Shown: positions 13,363 to 24,913 of the stretch, piece by piece
Position numbering within the stretch: position 1 is the stretch's first letter
How the letters are laid out: each line of letters opens with the position of its first letter
DNA from: Clavulina sp. PMI_390
Taxonomy: Eukaryota; Basidiomycota; Agaricomycetes; Cantharellales; Hydnaceae
Direction of reading: 5' to 3'
Length of the DNA stretch: 64,000 nucleotides
Assembly (NCBI GenBank): GCA_015039315.1
Contig: WIDE01000003.1
Span: 682,001 to 746,000 of the forward strand
Translations under genes and position numbers: made by a program
The notes under the pieces: model-generated
Database searches by the model: none
What the model was told of the DNA's origin: nothing
The model's input: only the letters and a program-made list of their open reading frames with translations

Positions 13363-14430
13363 TTACCATGCTTTCGCTTCCCATTCAGGCCCGTACTCTT
13401 CAATCCATAAGCTTATTAAGTCGTCACGAACGTTGTCCGTCGCGTCGCGCCACCCATTGTCATCCAGAGTTGACCAACTTCCGCCGAGAACCTTCAGACT
13501 GACAACATCGAACCTGTCGCCTGCCCATTCACCATGAGAGACCCGCACATCGGGTGAATCAATTGTTCCGTGCTGGCATGATGACCACGAGATACGGGCG
13601 AATAAAGCTTTTCCGAGTCCAGGTGCAAGATTGCCTTCGCGCCGAACGCTGAGTGTGTCGGCACGCACATAAAGCATTTTGGAAATGTTACGAAGAATCA
13701 GAGGACCCTCACGTAGGTGAGTGTCAAACATGGGGTAGAGATATCCGCTGAACAGGTGAAACTCTGCCTTGGATAGCCCTGAGCCTGCGAAACGGGGACG
13801 ACACACAAGCGAGCCTTGGGTTGCGCAGTTTGACCAGATGTGGCTGATCAAGTTCCTCGACAGTTGCTCATCCTCAAACGGGTCGCGATGTTCGATACTC
13901 GTCTGGAGGAAGTCTTTGACAATATCTGTCTCAAGACAGTTCTTGGGGATATTTCGCGAATGCCTTCCAAGACAAAGGATCTGCGCATTTCGCCAAGGAG
14001 CATGAAAGTTGCAATACAGCTCGTTGATCCTTCGCTCTCCACACGCCCAAACGTAGGCGCAAGTGAACCCTAGGTATAAAGCTTCAGAGAGATCATCAAT
14101 CTCATCAAATATATTGAACAAGAGCTCGGTGGGGAGCTGGTCCAGGTTGAGGGGCCTGGCGAATATTACTACTTGAGTTGGAGCGCGTCAAAACATGAAA
14201 ATGGGGGCTCACCTGACTCGAACATCCTCTGTGGCACGAGGGTTCAGGCCCCGTTTCTTTGCGATTTCTATTAAAGGACTAGGAGGTAGAGGAGGTTTGC
14301 GAAGTAGTTTCACGAGGCATGTGGCGTCATGATCATTGTTGAACATGTAGCTTCCAAGCGAGGTTCGCGCGAGTCCCTGACTTTGGGTGGTTGTCAAACA
14401 AAACGTTTGCCACTCTTGCTCGTCCCACAT
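13363..14430 (-). CDS. F-box-like protein, family member 2
   Basis: Exons 14430-14213 and 14155-13363; 336 residues, 56-nt intron. Leader exon MWDEQEWQTFCL...KPPLPPSP parallels member 1. Exon 2 carries LDQLPTELLFNIFDEIDDLS as the F-box, then LGFTCAYVWACGERRINEL, then the family marks LILRNISKMLYVRADTLSVR, GEWAGDRFDVVSLKVLGG and a Trp-rich end (WEAKAW). Member 1 ends almost identically (WAEKAW), so the two are a local duplication. Function is inferred only from the F-box. The gene is transcribed towards member 1. Confidence 0.82.
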
Positions 14431-15494
14431 GTCGCTTCGTGGAACGCGTTTTTGAGAGAGATGATGAGCGGGAAGTGGTGCTCAAGCAGTGGGCGGTGAG
14501 CGAGTCAGAGAAAGTATTGTCACGCGTTGTCACGATCGCGTCACATTTGCTTTGTTCCTTCTTTCAAGTTGCTTCTCCTCGCACTGTGTTATTCAACAGC
14601 ACTCAGAGCTTCACTTATTGGGACTTCAGAGAGCCCGTGATAAATCATAACATAAGCCCGTCATGATATCACAGTGTGCTCTCCCATTTGCTCAGTTCGG
14701 CGTTAGTGAACTCACACACGGTGGTTTGGTCGTCATATCAGCTTCGTGATAGCAAACCTAGTCCTCCTTATCGCAAGATGCATCAATGCTCTATTTCGGT
14801 GTCTTTTACTGCTTCTCCCAATTACCTTGGCGTTTTTGCACGGCACAAACGCCGACTCAACCTAGCCCCACAGCTTCGTCAATACTTACATTCTCAGTCC
14901 GCAGTTTTGAAGACACTTCATCCTTTCGATCATAACTGGCGCCAAGACTCCTAGAATTAAACCCATGCGACTTGGCTCCTCTCTAATGGCAACAATCAAC
15001 CGTCGCACGCATGGGACAAATTGATAATTTCCGAGGGCGGAGCTTCTCCTGGCCTATTCTCCGTGCAAACTCAGGAGCAGCTATATCTCTTACGTTATCA
15101 AAGCTAGCTTCTTCTCAAGAATCACTCGCCGACCGCCCCAAATCCCCTCCTTCGCCATTCAAGGTGACTTTGTTCAATACTCTGGCGGCCGTATGCAACA
15201 GGGTTCTCGTCCTGCGGCGTCCAATGATCGAAGTGATCGACTAGATTTACGCGGGCCTGGCGATATTAGACTTGGCAAAATCTCCCTAAATAAAGCTTCT
15301 ATGCCAAGCTCAACGAGTACACTCAAGCATGCTGATCACCGAACGAGCACGAGGGACAACAGTGTCCTAGTTGCACGAAGGACAAGGACCAACCGGAAGA
15401 GCCATCGTCGATGATCTATAAAGGGTCATCGTCCGCAGCTGATGCTCTTTAGCTTCGGCCATCCACACTACTCGATCAACTGTCAACTGTGACT
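14431..15494. promoter_or_regulatory. Divergent intergenic region with TATA box for the M35 protease
   Basis: 1064 bp between divergent starts. TATAAA at 15417-15422 lies about 75 bp before the protease ATG, a good position for a fungal core promoter. The rest contains no supported gene. Confidence 0.55.
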
Positions 15495-16932
15495 ATGCTG
15501 TCCGCTGCCTTGCTCGCTGCCATTGCCGGCTCTTCCGCCGTGCTTGCCACCCCCAGCGTCTCTGTCTCATTCTCCGGTGAATCCCTTGTCAATGGCGTGG
15601 ACAACTTCAAAGTTGTTGCGCAGGTAGCCAACACTGGTGATGAGACCCTCACTCTCCTCAACGACCCCAGCACGCTCCTGACTCCTCAGTGGGCGACCAA
15701 GTCTTTCCATATCGAGAGCGCTGAGGGTGTTGTGCCCGAATTCAAGGGTGTCGCGGTATGTGAACCCTCTTGGTATCTAGACACCACTTTCAAACTCAAC
15801 TGCTGCATACCACAACCAGGTTAAATGGTCTGCACAGAGCGCTGCTGCCAACAAGGCCGTCACTGTTATCGAGCCCGGAAAGACTGTGTCCTTTGAGCAC
15901 ACCCTGAGTGGCGTGTACAACTTCACCACTGCGGGCCACAGCACCTACAAGATTGTGCCCGAGGATCAGGCTACTATCTTCTCCACCGTGGACGCTAACG
16001 GCGCGATCAGCTCTCTCCGTGCTACTGTCGCCGATGCCCATTCCGCCACCCTCTCTGGAACCTTGGTGCCTTCTGCCTACCACGGAGAGGCGGCAAAGGC
16101 CAGGGGCCTGGCAAAGCGGGCACACTCCTTCAATGGGTTCGTCCATAATACATTCTATGTGAATTTTCTCTGACTGCTCGGAACATCAGATGCTCTTCGT
16201 CTGAGCAGACTGCCCTCAACACTGCTGCCACCAATGCCCAGACCTACGCCGACGGCGCGTACAACTACCTTGTTGGTATCTCCGCATCAACGACGTGAGT
16301 CCCTCCCTGAACGGACAGTGAATATTTTCGCACTTCTTGACAACATATTTAATATATTTTCCAGCCGTTATGCTACCTGGTTTGGTGCCTACACCTCAAC
16401 TCGCAAGAGCCTTGTCCAGACTCACTACAGCAACATCCGCAACGGCCAGCTTGCGACGGATTCGTTCGACTGCACCTGCACGGAGGCTGATACCTATGCT
16501 TACGTTTACCCCGATGACTTTGGGCTGATCTAGTGCGTTTCATTCCCATCTTTTTGTCCAGGCTCTTGTAATAATTGTTTTGGGTTAGCCTTTGCGGATA
16601 CTACTGGAAGGCTCCTGCAACTGGCACTGACTCGCAGGCCGGGACCCTCATCCACGAATCTTCACACTTTACCTCCAACGGTGGCACCCAGTAAGCATAT
16701 TTCTCCTTGATTCATGGCGATTCAACTCATCGCCCTCGACCGTCCTCAGGGACTACGTCTACGGCCAGACCGCGGCCAAGTCGCTCGCCAGCAGCAACCC
16801 CAGCGAGGCCACCATGAACGCTGAGTGAGTAGCTATCCGCAGTGTCCAATTGACGTGATACAACGTACTGACGTACGTTCGTGGAATAGCAACCACGAGT
16901 ACTTTGCTGAGAACAACCCTGCTCAATCCTAA
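15495..16932 (+). CDS. Secreted M35 metalloprotease (deuterolysin / peptidyl-Lys metalloendopeptidase type)
   Basis: Zinc endopeptidase secreted as a zymogen. Seven exons: 15495-15755, 15820-16136, 16190-16294, 16365-16532, 16589-16690, 16750-16824, 16890-16932; 356 residues. N-terminal signal peptide (MLSAALLAAIAGSSAVLA), then a beta-rich propeptide with a conserved opening (SVSVSFSGESL). A Kex2-type Lys-Arg near residues 186-187 precedes the mature chain, which starts AHSFNGCSSSEQTALN. The zinc site is HESSH (about 306-310), and the third ligand Asp is in GGTQDYVYG (about 319): the aspzincin pattern. Paired cysteines (NGC, DCTC, LCGYYW) fit the family. In plant-associated basidiomycetes such enzymes are extracellular nutrient or virulence proteases; that role is inference here. 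A TATA box precedes it. Confidence 0.95.
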
Positions 16933-17890
16933 GCAGACGAGCACTCCGAGAAACACTCGATTGAAGATGGAGGCAGGATCGGGGGCTGTCCCCTAGAGGC
17001 CGCTGTGGCCCTTCATCCTGATCATTGATCAGTACATAAAGTCGATTTGTTATACTCTCCAGCTCGAAAATTCATTTTGATTTTGGGTTTACATTCCTTG
17101 TGATTGGCCATGTTGGGTGGTGGGTTGCATCCTTTGTGTGAGATCTCCGCGGTGGGTTGATTAGGAGAGCGATCAGAAGTCGTAAAAGTGTGTGGAAGTG
17201 TTGATGATTGAATGGCTTGCTTAGCACAATCACAAAAGTACCTGAGTGCCCAGTCTTGCGGGGCAGAAATTTCGGGCAGTCACAGCACCTAGCTTCAAAC
17301 GAGGGAACACTGGTCAGCTGAAGATATTGAGAATAGACATTGATAGTGATAACGACAACAGCATCATGAAACTCTATGGTTGGGATGGTATGACAAGGAG
17401 AGAGAGAGAGAGAGAAAGGATAAAATAAGGAGAAGAACACACAACATGGGGGCGCTAACACGCTGTCATCATACGTGTACCTGGCACCAGTTCAGTGAAG
17501 GGGAGTACGGTTGGATAGAGGAGTGCGATACTGCGGGGATGACAAAGACAACATATGTGACGATGAAAGGGTACTGCCACGATAGACGAAGAGTTACACA
17601 GCGGGGGAGTTTTTGGGAGAGAATGGATGAATCGGGTGCAAGGGTAGAAATGCGAGGTATATGATTGGAGAGATATCTCTCATAGTCCGAGGATTTGAGA
17701 ATCAAATGAGATAAAGGTTGAAGGCCCAAAAGGGCGAGCAATATGAGATGAAGTCGAAAACATAATTGGTAGAACAGCGAGAGCAAGAAGTCGAGAGCAA
17801 TTTTGAAAGAGAACATTTCTCGAAAAGAAAAGAAACGGCAGATGAGAGTTGAGGGATGAGGATAAGCCTGCACCTTGCCCCTTGTTGCGA
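16933..17890. repeat. Convergent 3' region with a GA microsatellite
   Basis: 958 bp between two convergent genes, with (GA)n at about 17397-17415. Presumably 3' UTRs of the protease and the kinase. Reverse-strand ORFs here lack any family signature. Confidence 0.45.
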
Positions 17891-20800
17891 TCAAGTACCA
17901 GGGGTAGCAAATCGTCTGGCGGGTATGCGGATGCCGGCCTCTTCACTACTGCTGTCAGAGTCGACACCATCGTCCTCGTCACCAGGGTCGGACGCCATCC
18001 TCAAACGGGATGCAGAGCGTGGTGGCTCAGGAGTTTTACGGCGGGCTGATGCGCTCCGTCCCAAGCTAGGATACATCTACGGCGAGTTAGGGAGCACAAG
18101 GTTAGCAGGATGCACACAGCACACAGATCTTGACGGAAATAGTTTCCACGCACCTCATTGCGCGGGCGAGCACCCATATACTCATCCAGATAATTGTGAG
18201 TCGGAGAACCCATGTATGAACTTGTTGGTGGGGATCTCGAACCAACCGAGGGCCGCCCTCGATCTCCAGGGGAGACGGCGCGCCGAGGGGAGGGGGGCTC
18301 GACACTCCAAAATGGGCTTGCACCTTTAGCAGTTCCGTTCAGGCCTGGCGTCTCCACAGGATCTGCAAAGTCATCGTATTCACGGCGGTCGCCATGATGC
18401 TGATAGCCGTTGTTTGTGAACTGCCGGTGGATGTTGTAGTTCGTTGGCGAAACCGAAGTGTAATCGGTGCTCTGCACAAACCCGCCAGCGCCATACATAT
18501 TCACACTTGGTGAAACCGATATGTCATCATCATCGTCTGACCAATCAGAGAGCTCGACTTCATCTGGGCCGAGGTAGTCCGCGCGGTCGGGGCTCAGCTC
18601 GCCTTCGCTGAGAATGTCGGGGTTGGATCGTGTGAGGCCACTGCTACCGATGGCGCCGCCGGACGTACTCCGCTGAGAGCCATTGGCGAGGTAATCATCG
18701 TCCAAATCGGACGGGACGCTTCCTGGACCAGAGTACCGTGACATCCCCAGAGCGGATGAAAACTGTCTGATGGCGCCACCCGAGCTAGAAGTCCCAGTCG
18801 GCGACGACAGTGCAGCACTATCATACGCACTTTCGAGATCCACACCACTTGGGCCGGCACTTGCCAGTACGGAGGCGCCAAGCTCAGACGACCTTGACGG
18901 CTGGGGCTGCTCCTGTTGATATACAGGTACCTCCGAACCCCCAGGTAAAACCGATGGAGACGAGTAAGCGAAGTCATAACCCCCTACGGTGGCGCCAGGA
19001 ATACCAGCCCCTGGTGTCGTCACCGCCGTCGTTGGTGCACTCATGGCCGCGTTCGCGCCCGCCTTATTGCGCTTCCCAAATAGCCACCATCCCCCTGACT
19101 TTGACTTGGTCTTCTTCGCCGTACTCCCGCCACTATCCAACGAACTCTCCACGTTGGCTGTACCTGTTGTGCGCGCCGAGAGTACAGAAATGACAGAGCC
19201 CTTGGCGCGAGAATTGTAGCCCACTGGATTCGGAGAAGGGGGTGCAGGCGCCACTCCTTCAGTACCAACAGTGGTAGAACCAGATGCGGCGGGAGTGAGA
19301 GGCGCCAGGGGAGAAGGCGAAACGAGGAGCGAAGCTGACGAACTGCGCGGCTTGTTCAGCGCACGCCCGCGTACGCTACCTTCGTGTGGGTATGGATGAT
19401 TGGGGTCTGGGACTGTTGCACCTCTGACAACTGCATGGTTCAAGGCTGGTGGACGTTGCGGCCCAATCGTTGACAGCGGGCGCAATCGCAAGCTGTTAGT
19501 CCACCTCGCGCTCTTTGGTGCAACCTCATCTGATCCAAAACCCGTGGCACCTGTATACAGCTGGGTGAGTGGACGCGGTCTTTTGGGGAGTGTAGGAGAC
19601 GGAGCAACGATGTTGGATGGGTTAGGCAGGGGATTGAGGGACTGTTGGATTGACAAAGGGGGATCACTTCCCCCAGCTTGCTGTTGCAGAACCTGCTGGG
19701 GCGGCGAGCTCGAGCCTCGCGCAAATCTGTGAGGTGAGCTGGCGCGAGTAGGTGGACCGCTGGCCGCTGGTGTTGCAGGGGTCGTACGTGGAGTAGATGC
19801 AGATCCGGAGACTGAGCCGGACGGAGAGGGAGAGGCTGCTGATGACAAGCTCATTTGCGCCAGGGTGGGGACGGGATTCATAGTTGACGGCCCAGTTCCG
19901 GGAGCGGAATGATTCCCTCCAGAGGGTGGGGTGGGCTGTGCGGAATGAGGCATGGGAGGAGAGGGTAGTGGAGACGGATGGTGAGACTGGTTCAGCACAT
20001 TCCATGGCGCACGCGGAGGTCGCGTGTGCACAGGGGACGAGCCTGGAGAAGGAGACGCAACGGAGGACGCAGCAGAGGACGATCCATCCCCTCCAGACGT
20101 TCGCGGGCGTAGCAGGTTTGGTACAAGTTGGTGGAATGAGCTCCGGTGTGAGGGTTGTTGTTGAGCGTATCGGGACCCGGCTGTTGACGAAGAATTTGTT
20201 GTTGTAGGATGGTGCTCCGCGGACGAACTCGCTGTGGTAGAAGGGGTGACAGGGGTCATGGGCGTCGCTGGGGTAGGAGCAGAGGACGCCATTGTCATAT
20301 TGCTCGGCGTCGCAAGTGAGCTCATCGTCGACCTTGACGCTCCACTACCAAGAGCAGGCGCAGGCGCGGCGGGGCCACCGCCACTTACAGGCGCCAGACT
20401 CGCAGCCGGACGTTGTGATGCGCCTTGCCCTTGACCTTGACTTTGCCCATGCCCGTGTCCATGCCCGTGATGATGGCCAAAACCGCCAACGATGTCTTTG
20501 ATCTTATGGAGACCTTCGGTAAGGTGTTCCCTTTTTCGCTTTCTCTGTGGGGCCGCTGAAAGATTTGGCAGGAGGGGTGCAGTTGCCACTTTGCTTGGAC
20601 CATGAATCCGCACGAGTGAAGCTGTACTGCTGATTGCCTTGTCCAAGTCGAGCGCGGCAACGCGGACCGCCTTGGTCTGGTCCGGCGCGGTGGAACTGAC
20701 CCATTCATCGGGGTCCGTGAGACCTCGTTGGACCCAGGCCAGCCGCTGCAGCAAGTGGGCCCAAACACGTCCATGGCAATGGAAGCATCCGCGGGGTTTG

Positions 20801-23800
20801 CCAATCGGGGATTGACGAATGGAGGGCAGATGATCAAATGGACCGGCAGCAAGCCGAGACACAGACGATGATAGATGGCCGAGAGCGATAGAGTGCAGGG
20901 CATAAAAGAAGAATAGGACGAGAGATAAACACGTTCGTCAATTCGTCAGTGTCCGAAAAACGGTTTCACAAGCAAAGAGAGATCGGAAAAACGGAAGATA
21001 TAAAAAAGAAGAAGCGCATGCAGCCAACACTCATTAGATGAGATGGGTAAATGCACAGGAAAGCGGAGAACACTCGTAGAAGCCGAGAACGGAAACTCGG
21101 CCTGCTGGCGTAGAAAAAGAACGGAGAAAAGACGGGAAATATGGTACCCAGGAGGGCGCCACACCGCACAGGAAAAATAAGAACAAAGGTCCACATTTCT
21201 CCCAAGGGGCGAGGGACGATCAGGATGCATTGCGCATTTGTCCTTCGCAACGCGTAAATAACTCAAGCCGAACTGGCGGTTGCTAATAATGCCGGGTGCC
21301 ATGCATCCAAATTGGGCAAACGTGAGGCTGGACCCAGTGGAAGCAATCATCCCCACGTAGATGAAGAGGATGCACTTTCATGGGCGTTCTGCATGTCATG
21401 ATAGCCGGAGATGAGGAGATAAGTAGCAGCAGTGCTGCAGAATTGGGCAACATAGAGCCATCAAAGGCAAGCAAGAAGCAAGGAGGAAAGTAAGGAAGAA
21501 GGTTGCCGCCAGATGATGCTCTGATGAAGCTGATGGAGCACAGGAGTTGAGAATGGCAGCCAAGGAAGGAGGCCACCATTGTCGATGTTTAGGGGCGAAC
21601 GACGAACGGAGCGAAGAAGGGTGGCTTGAAGTCCTTCCAACGCGCGCGTGCGCGTGTGCAGCCAAACACAAAAGAGGGAGGAGGCAACGAAATACCCAGT
21701 CAGGAAAAGGAACATCGAAAACAAGGCCTTACCTTGACATCTGCCAGGACAATCCTCCTGGCAGGGTCTTTCTCCATCAATCTCGCTAATAGATGCACGA
21801 CTTCAACGCCTTCCCCACCCGCTCCACCTGTCCTGCCTCCCCCTCCGTCCACAGGCCCAGTCCCGAGTCCATCAGCGCCCATCTTCTCCGGGACGACATA
21901 CTTCTCGCGAGGGATGACTTGATAGAGCTGGTAGGTTGTCTCAGCGTCGAACGGTGTGCGACCGAAGAGCAGGCAGTACAGGGTCACGCCAAGGGCCCAG
22001 ACGTCGATGGCTTTGGTGACGCGTGGTCGCTGGCGGGGGAGGGTGTAAGATCCTGAGGAGGAAGGGGGCTGAAAAGGCGTGGGTGAAGGACGGGTACGGT
22101 TGAGAAGACTGGCGGTCAGAGTGGACAAGGGCACAGAACCAGCGACAGAAGGCGCAGAGGCCGCCACTGCCTCTTCTGGCGCTGGGATCCTTTTGCTTGG
22201 AGCAATATTGAGCGGACCAGAAGTGCCCGTGGAGGGATTGCCCTGAGGGGTCGCGGGCTCGAATTCCTCGCCGGTATAACATAGCTCGGGCGCGTAGAAC
22301 GCTGGGCTCCCCGCGGTTTTTGCCAGCGCCTGCTCGTCTATGAGCACTGGATCGATGGGGCCGCTCCCAGTCTCGCCTGCGCGCTCTTCGAGAGCGAGGG
22401 TGTAGGAGAAATGCGAGACCCCAAAGTCAGTAATCTTCACATGCCCCTCAGCATCAAGCAGCAGGTTGGCAGGTTTGATGTCACGATGGATGATCCCCTG
22501 GTGGTGGACTGCTCATACGGGAAGCAATCAATCGACGAGCGCGGATCGACGGACATACCCATATCGGCGGAGGAAGATCGTTTTGTTGTTGTTGCAGAGA
22601 AGTTGATGATCATGACGCAAGGGTAGTGAGGTTGAACAACGACCATAATGTAGGAACGAAGCCCAAGGATCCACAGCCAGCGAAATACAACCGCACATAG
22701 TTCAGCAGAGAGAAAGGGTGTCGATCGGAAAAATGAGAGCCACAGCGTGTTATTAGGACGATCACCCCCTCCCATCGACCGGAGAGTGAGTGCCGAGAGA
22801 GAACAGCCAGCATGGTACCCATGGATTTAGGCGCGCGTACATGAGGATGAGAAGTGGAAATGCCCGTGGTGGAGGTGGGTGTTTCCGAAACGTAACACGA
22901 TCGTGGTCGAAGCGGGGGAGGCGAGCACAATTGCACAAGAGGAGAGAGAAAATTGTAAGTGATTTGCCATACATATCATTTGCAAGCATCACGGGTGAGA
23001 AGGAGGGAATGGAGCGACCATCCATTTTGGCAAGTGCTTCCACAGCCAAGGGGGCAGTGAGCGCCATCCCAAACGTGAGCAGAAAAGGAAAATCCCCTCG
23101 CACATTCCCAGATGATGGTGGCAGAGGGGAGGGGGAAAAGGATAATATGCTGGTTGAGAGATTGAATGGAATGAATGGACGCACGATAATCAAGACCCAG
23201 AACAACGTCACGAAAGATACATCGAGTGGATTCGACGGTCTGAATCGGGCGCTTGCTGTTGGGTGTAGTCCATTTGACCTCTCCGCCAGGCATGTATTCA
23301 AGGACTGGTTCCGGCGCGTTAGGTGGAGTAGATGTATGTGGATGTGTGGACGGAGTTTGGACGAAGGACCGAGACCGCGAGGATTGGGGCAATCAGAGAA
23401 GATGGTGATGATGAAATGAAAAAATCGAGGGTGATGAATGCGGGTGAGAGAGAAGAGGAAGAAGTTCATTAGCATGCGGATGGATTAGGATTTTAAGATT
23501 TGGTAACCGCAACCGCAAGGCAGACGAGATGAAGAGGGGAAGAAAGAGGAGGAAGGGCATGAGACGGAGATCAGAGACAACACGCACCGAGATATATTTT
23601 CTTTTTGAGGGGATCGTCAATGACTTCGATGAGACGGACAACATTCTTGTGGTTGCATTTTTTCATGATGGCGATCTCGCGGCGGACAGAACGCTCGGTG
23701 GTGGAATGCATGGCACGACCATTGCCGGCGCGGCCTATGGCGGACGGAAGGATTTTGTTTTGTTTCTGGACACGGTTGACAGCCTTGATGGCCTAGAAAG

Positions 23801-24168
23801 ATTCATCGGGGTCAGTGTGAGGCGGACGGACCAGTGGGGAAGGGGGAAAGCGGAGAGGACGAGGAGAGAGAGCGATGATGATGTGCGCGCGCGCGGATGA
23901 ACACACTTACAACAAACTCGTTCGAGGTGAGGTCCTTGCCTCTGCGTACAAAGCCGTGCATGCCACGACCAACGTCCTCGAAGACTTGGTACTGGTTGAT
24001 GCGCTTGGTCTTGACATGGCGGTCAGAAGCGATGACCGCATCGGCGGTCTCGATGACCTGTTTCGGTTGGGGCGTCTGAGTGGACTCGGAGGTGGGTGCA
24101 GGGGTCGGCGGTGCAACAGCCATCCCGGAGCGAGCCTCTGTATCAGCACCTGTGGGTCTTGCAGACAT
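17891..24168 (-). CDS. CaMKK-like serine/threonine kinase (SNF1/AMPK-activating type, Ssp1/Sak1/Tos3 group)
   Basis: Predicted upstream activator of SNF1/AMPK-type kinases. Six exons: 24168-23911, 23792-23588, 23304-23185, 22508-21733, 20745-18154, 18076-17891; 1378 residues. Gly loop GRGMHGFV (67-74), lysine in AIK (89), HRDIKPAN (Asp204), DFG (222-224), activation-loop Thr259 in [12 protein letters not shown]. The region between the Gly loop and the C-helix and the GSPAFYAPE signature fit the CaMKK/Elm1/Sak1 group. The kinase domain holds a long Ser/Pro insert after APE. After residue 453 comes [15 protein letters not shown] and a tail of some 900 residues of low complexity, with a His-Gly run ([11 protein letters not shown]), PH- or SH3-type Pro-rich patches and acidic segments. 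The introns are unusually long (118, 283, 676, 987 nt). The exact Ssp1/Sak1/CmkC orthology is not settled. Confidence 0.88.
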
Positions 24169-24476
24169 TCATAGTACGGCGAGCAAGAGGGACGGAGGCT
24201 ACGGCTACTACAACAAGGTTATACAGGCACAAAGTGTATGATGCGTGATGCACAAGAGACAAGTTTACGGACAAACACACACGCAACCGAGTCAAGGAGG
24301 CACAAGATGTGAGAGAGAAAAGTAGAGGGGCCGCGCGAGGCGAGATCGAATTACGCAAGGTAATAGTACAGCGCGAGCGCAGGTACAGCGAGGAGGAGTA
24401 TGGTGACTGTGTACAGGGGAGAAGAAGCAAGAGATCGTTTACATCTGTTTGAGTATACATAATTTTTTTCCAATTC
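24169..24476. other. 5' flank of the kinase
   Basis: 308 bp between the kinase ATG and the stop of the next same-strand gene. CA/GA-rich; no gene. Confidence 0.35.
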
Positions 24477-24913
24477 CTACAATTCCTCCTTACCGGGGCT
24501 CGTCGACGTCGTTGCAGCTGCCGGCGCCTTGGCCCCGTCCTTGCATGTGCACTTGTCTTCCTCCTTGACGTCCTTCATGACCTGTATAGATAATGGTAGT
24601 AATAAAAAAATAGAGTAGTTGTCAGTATAACCAGATCGAGCCAAGGGCGTTTTTCCCCCCCCCCTCCACTCTCCGCCCTTCATTCAGATCGTAAGAAAAG
24701 GAAATCTCCGTGCCTGGTCAACATGGCGGCCACAGCCCTATTATTGTCCACATCGTTACGGGGAGGCAATCGCACGCATAAGAAACAATCCAGTCATTAG
24801 CCCATACATCTCGCGAAGAAAAGGGTCTCTATTGCCACCCCTCCCCAAAACAGATCAGCACCCACCTTCCAGGTAGTCTTCCCACAGTCAGCGCACTTTA
24901 CGGCGAAGCACAT
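24477..24913 (-). CDS. Small conserved Cys-rich protein (58 residues) with a 24-nt microexon
   Basis: Exons 24913-24866 (48 nt), 24737-24714 (24 nt) and 24581-24477 (105 nt). The spliced N-terminus reads MCFAVKCADCGKTTWK, GCGRHVDQ (the microexon), VMKDVKEEDKCTC. This matches a short fungal family I know by its CGKTTWKGCGxH pattern, a likely zinc-binding knuckle; its function is not established. The microexon is preceded by a good AG (TAATAG) and followed by a non-canonical GC donor (CAG|GCACGG). Skipping it keeps the frame but removes the GCGRH part of the motif, so a simple gene finder would miss it. The C-terminus is Ala/Thr-rich and disordered. Confidence 0.78.

Noticed and set aside
17397..17415. 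GA repeat as possible regulatory GAGA element or CRISPR-like array
   Set aside because: Simple dinucleotide microsatellite in a 3' region; no spacers and no promoter nearby.
22790..23419. 209-codon plus-strand ORF
   Set aside because: It lies antisense over kinase introns and a kinase exon, has no start context, domain or splice support, and its composition mirrors the reverse-strand intron.
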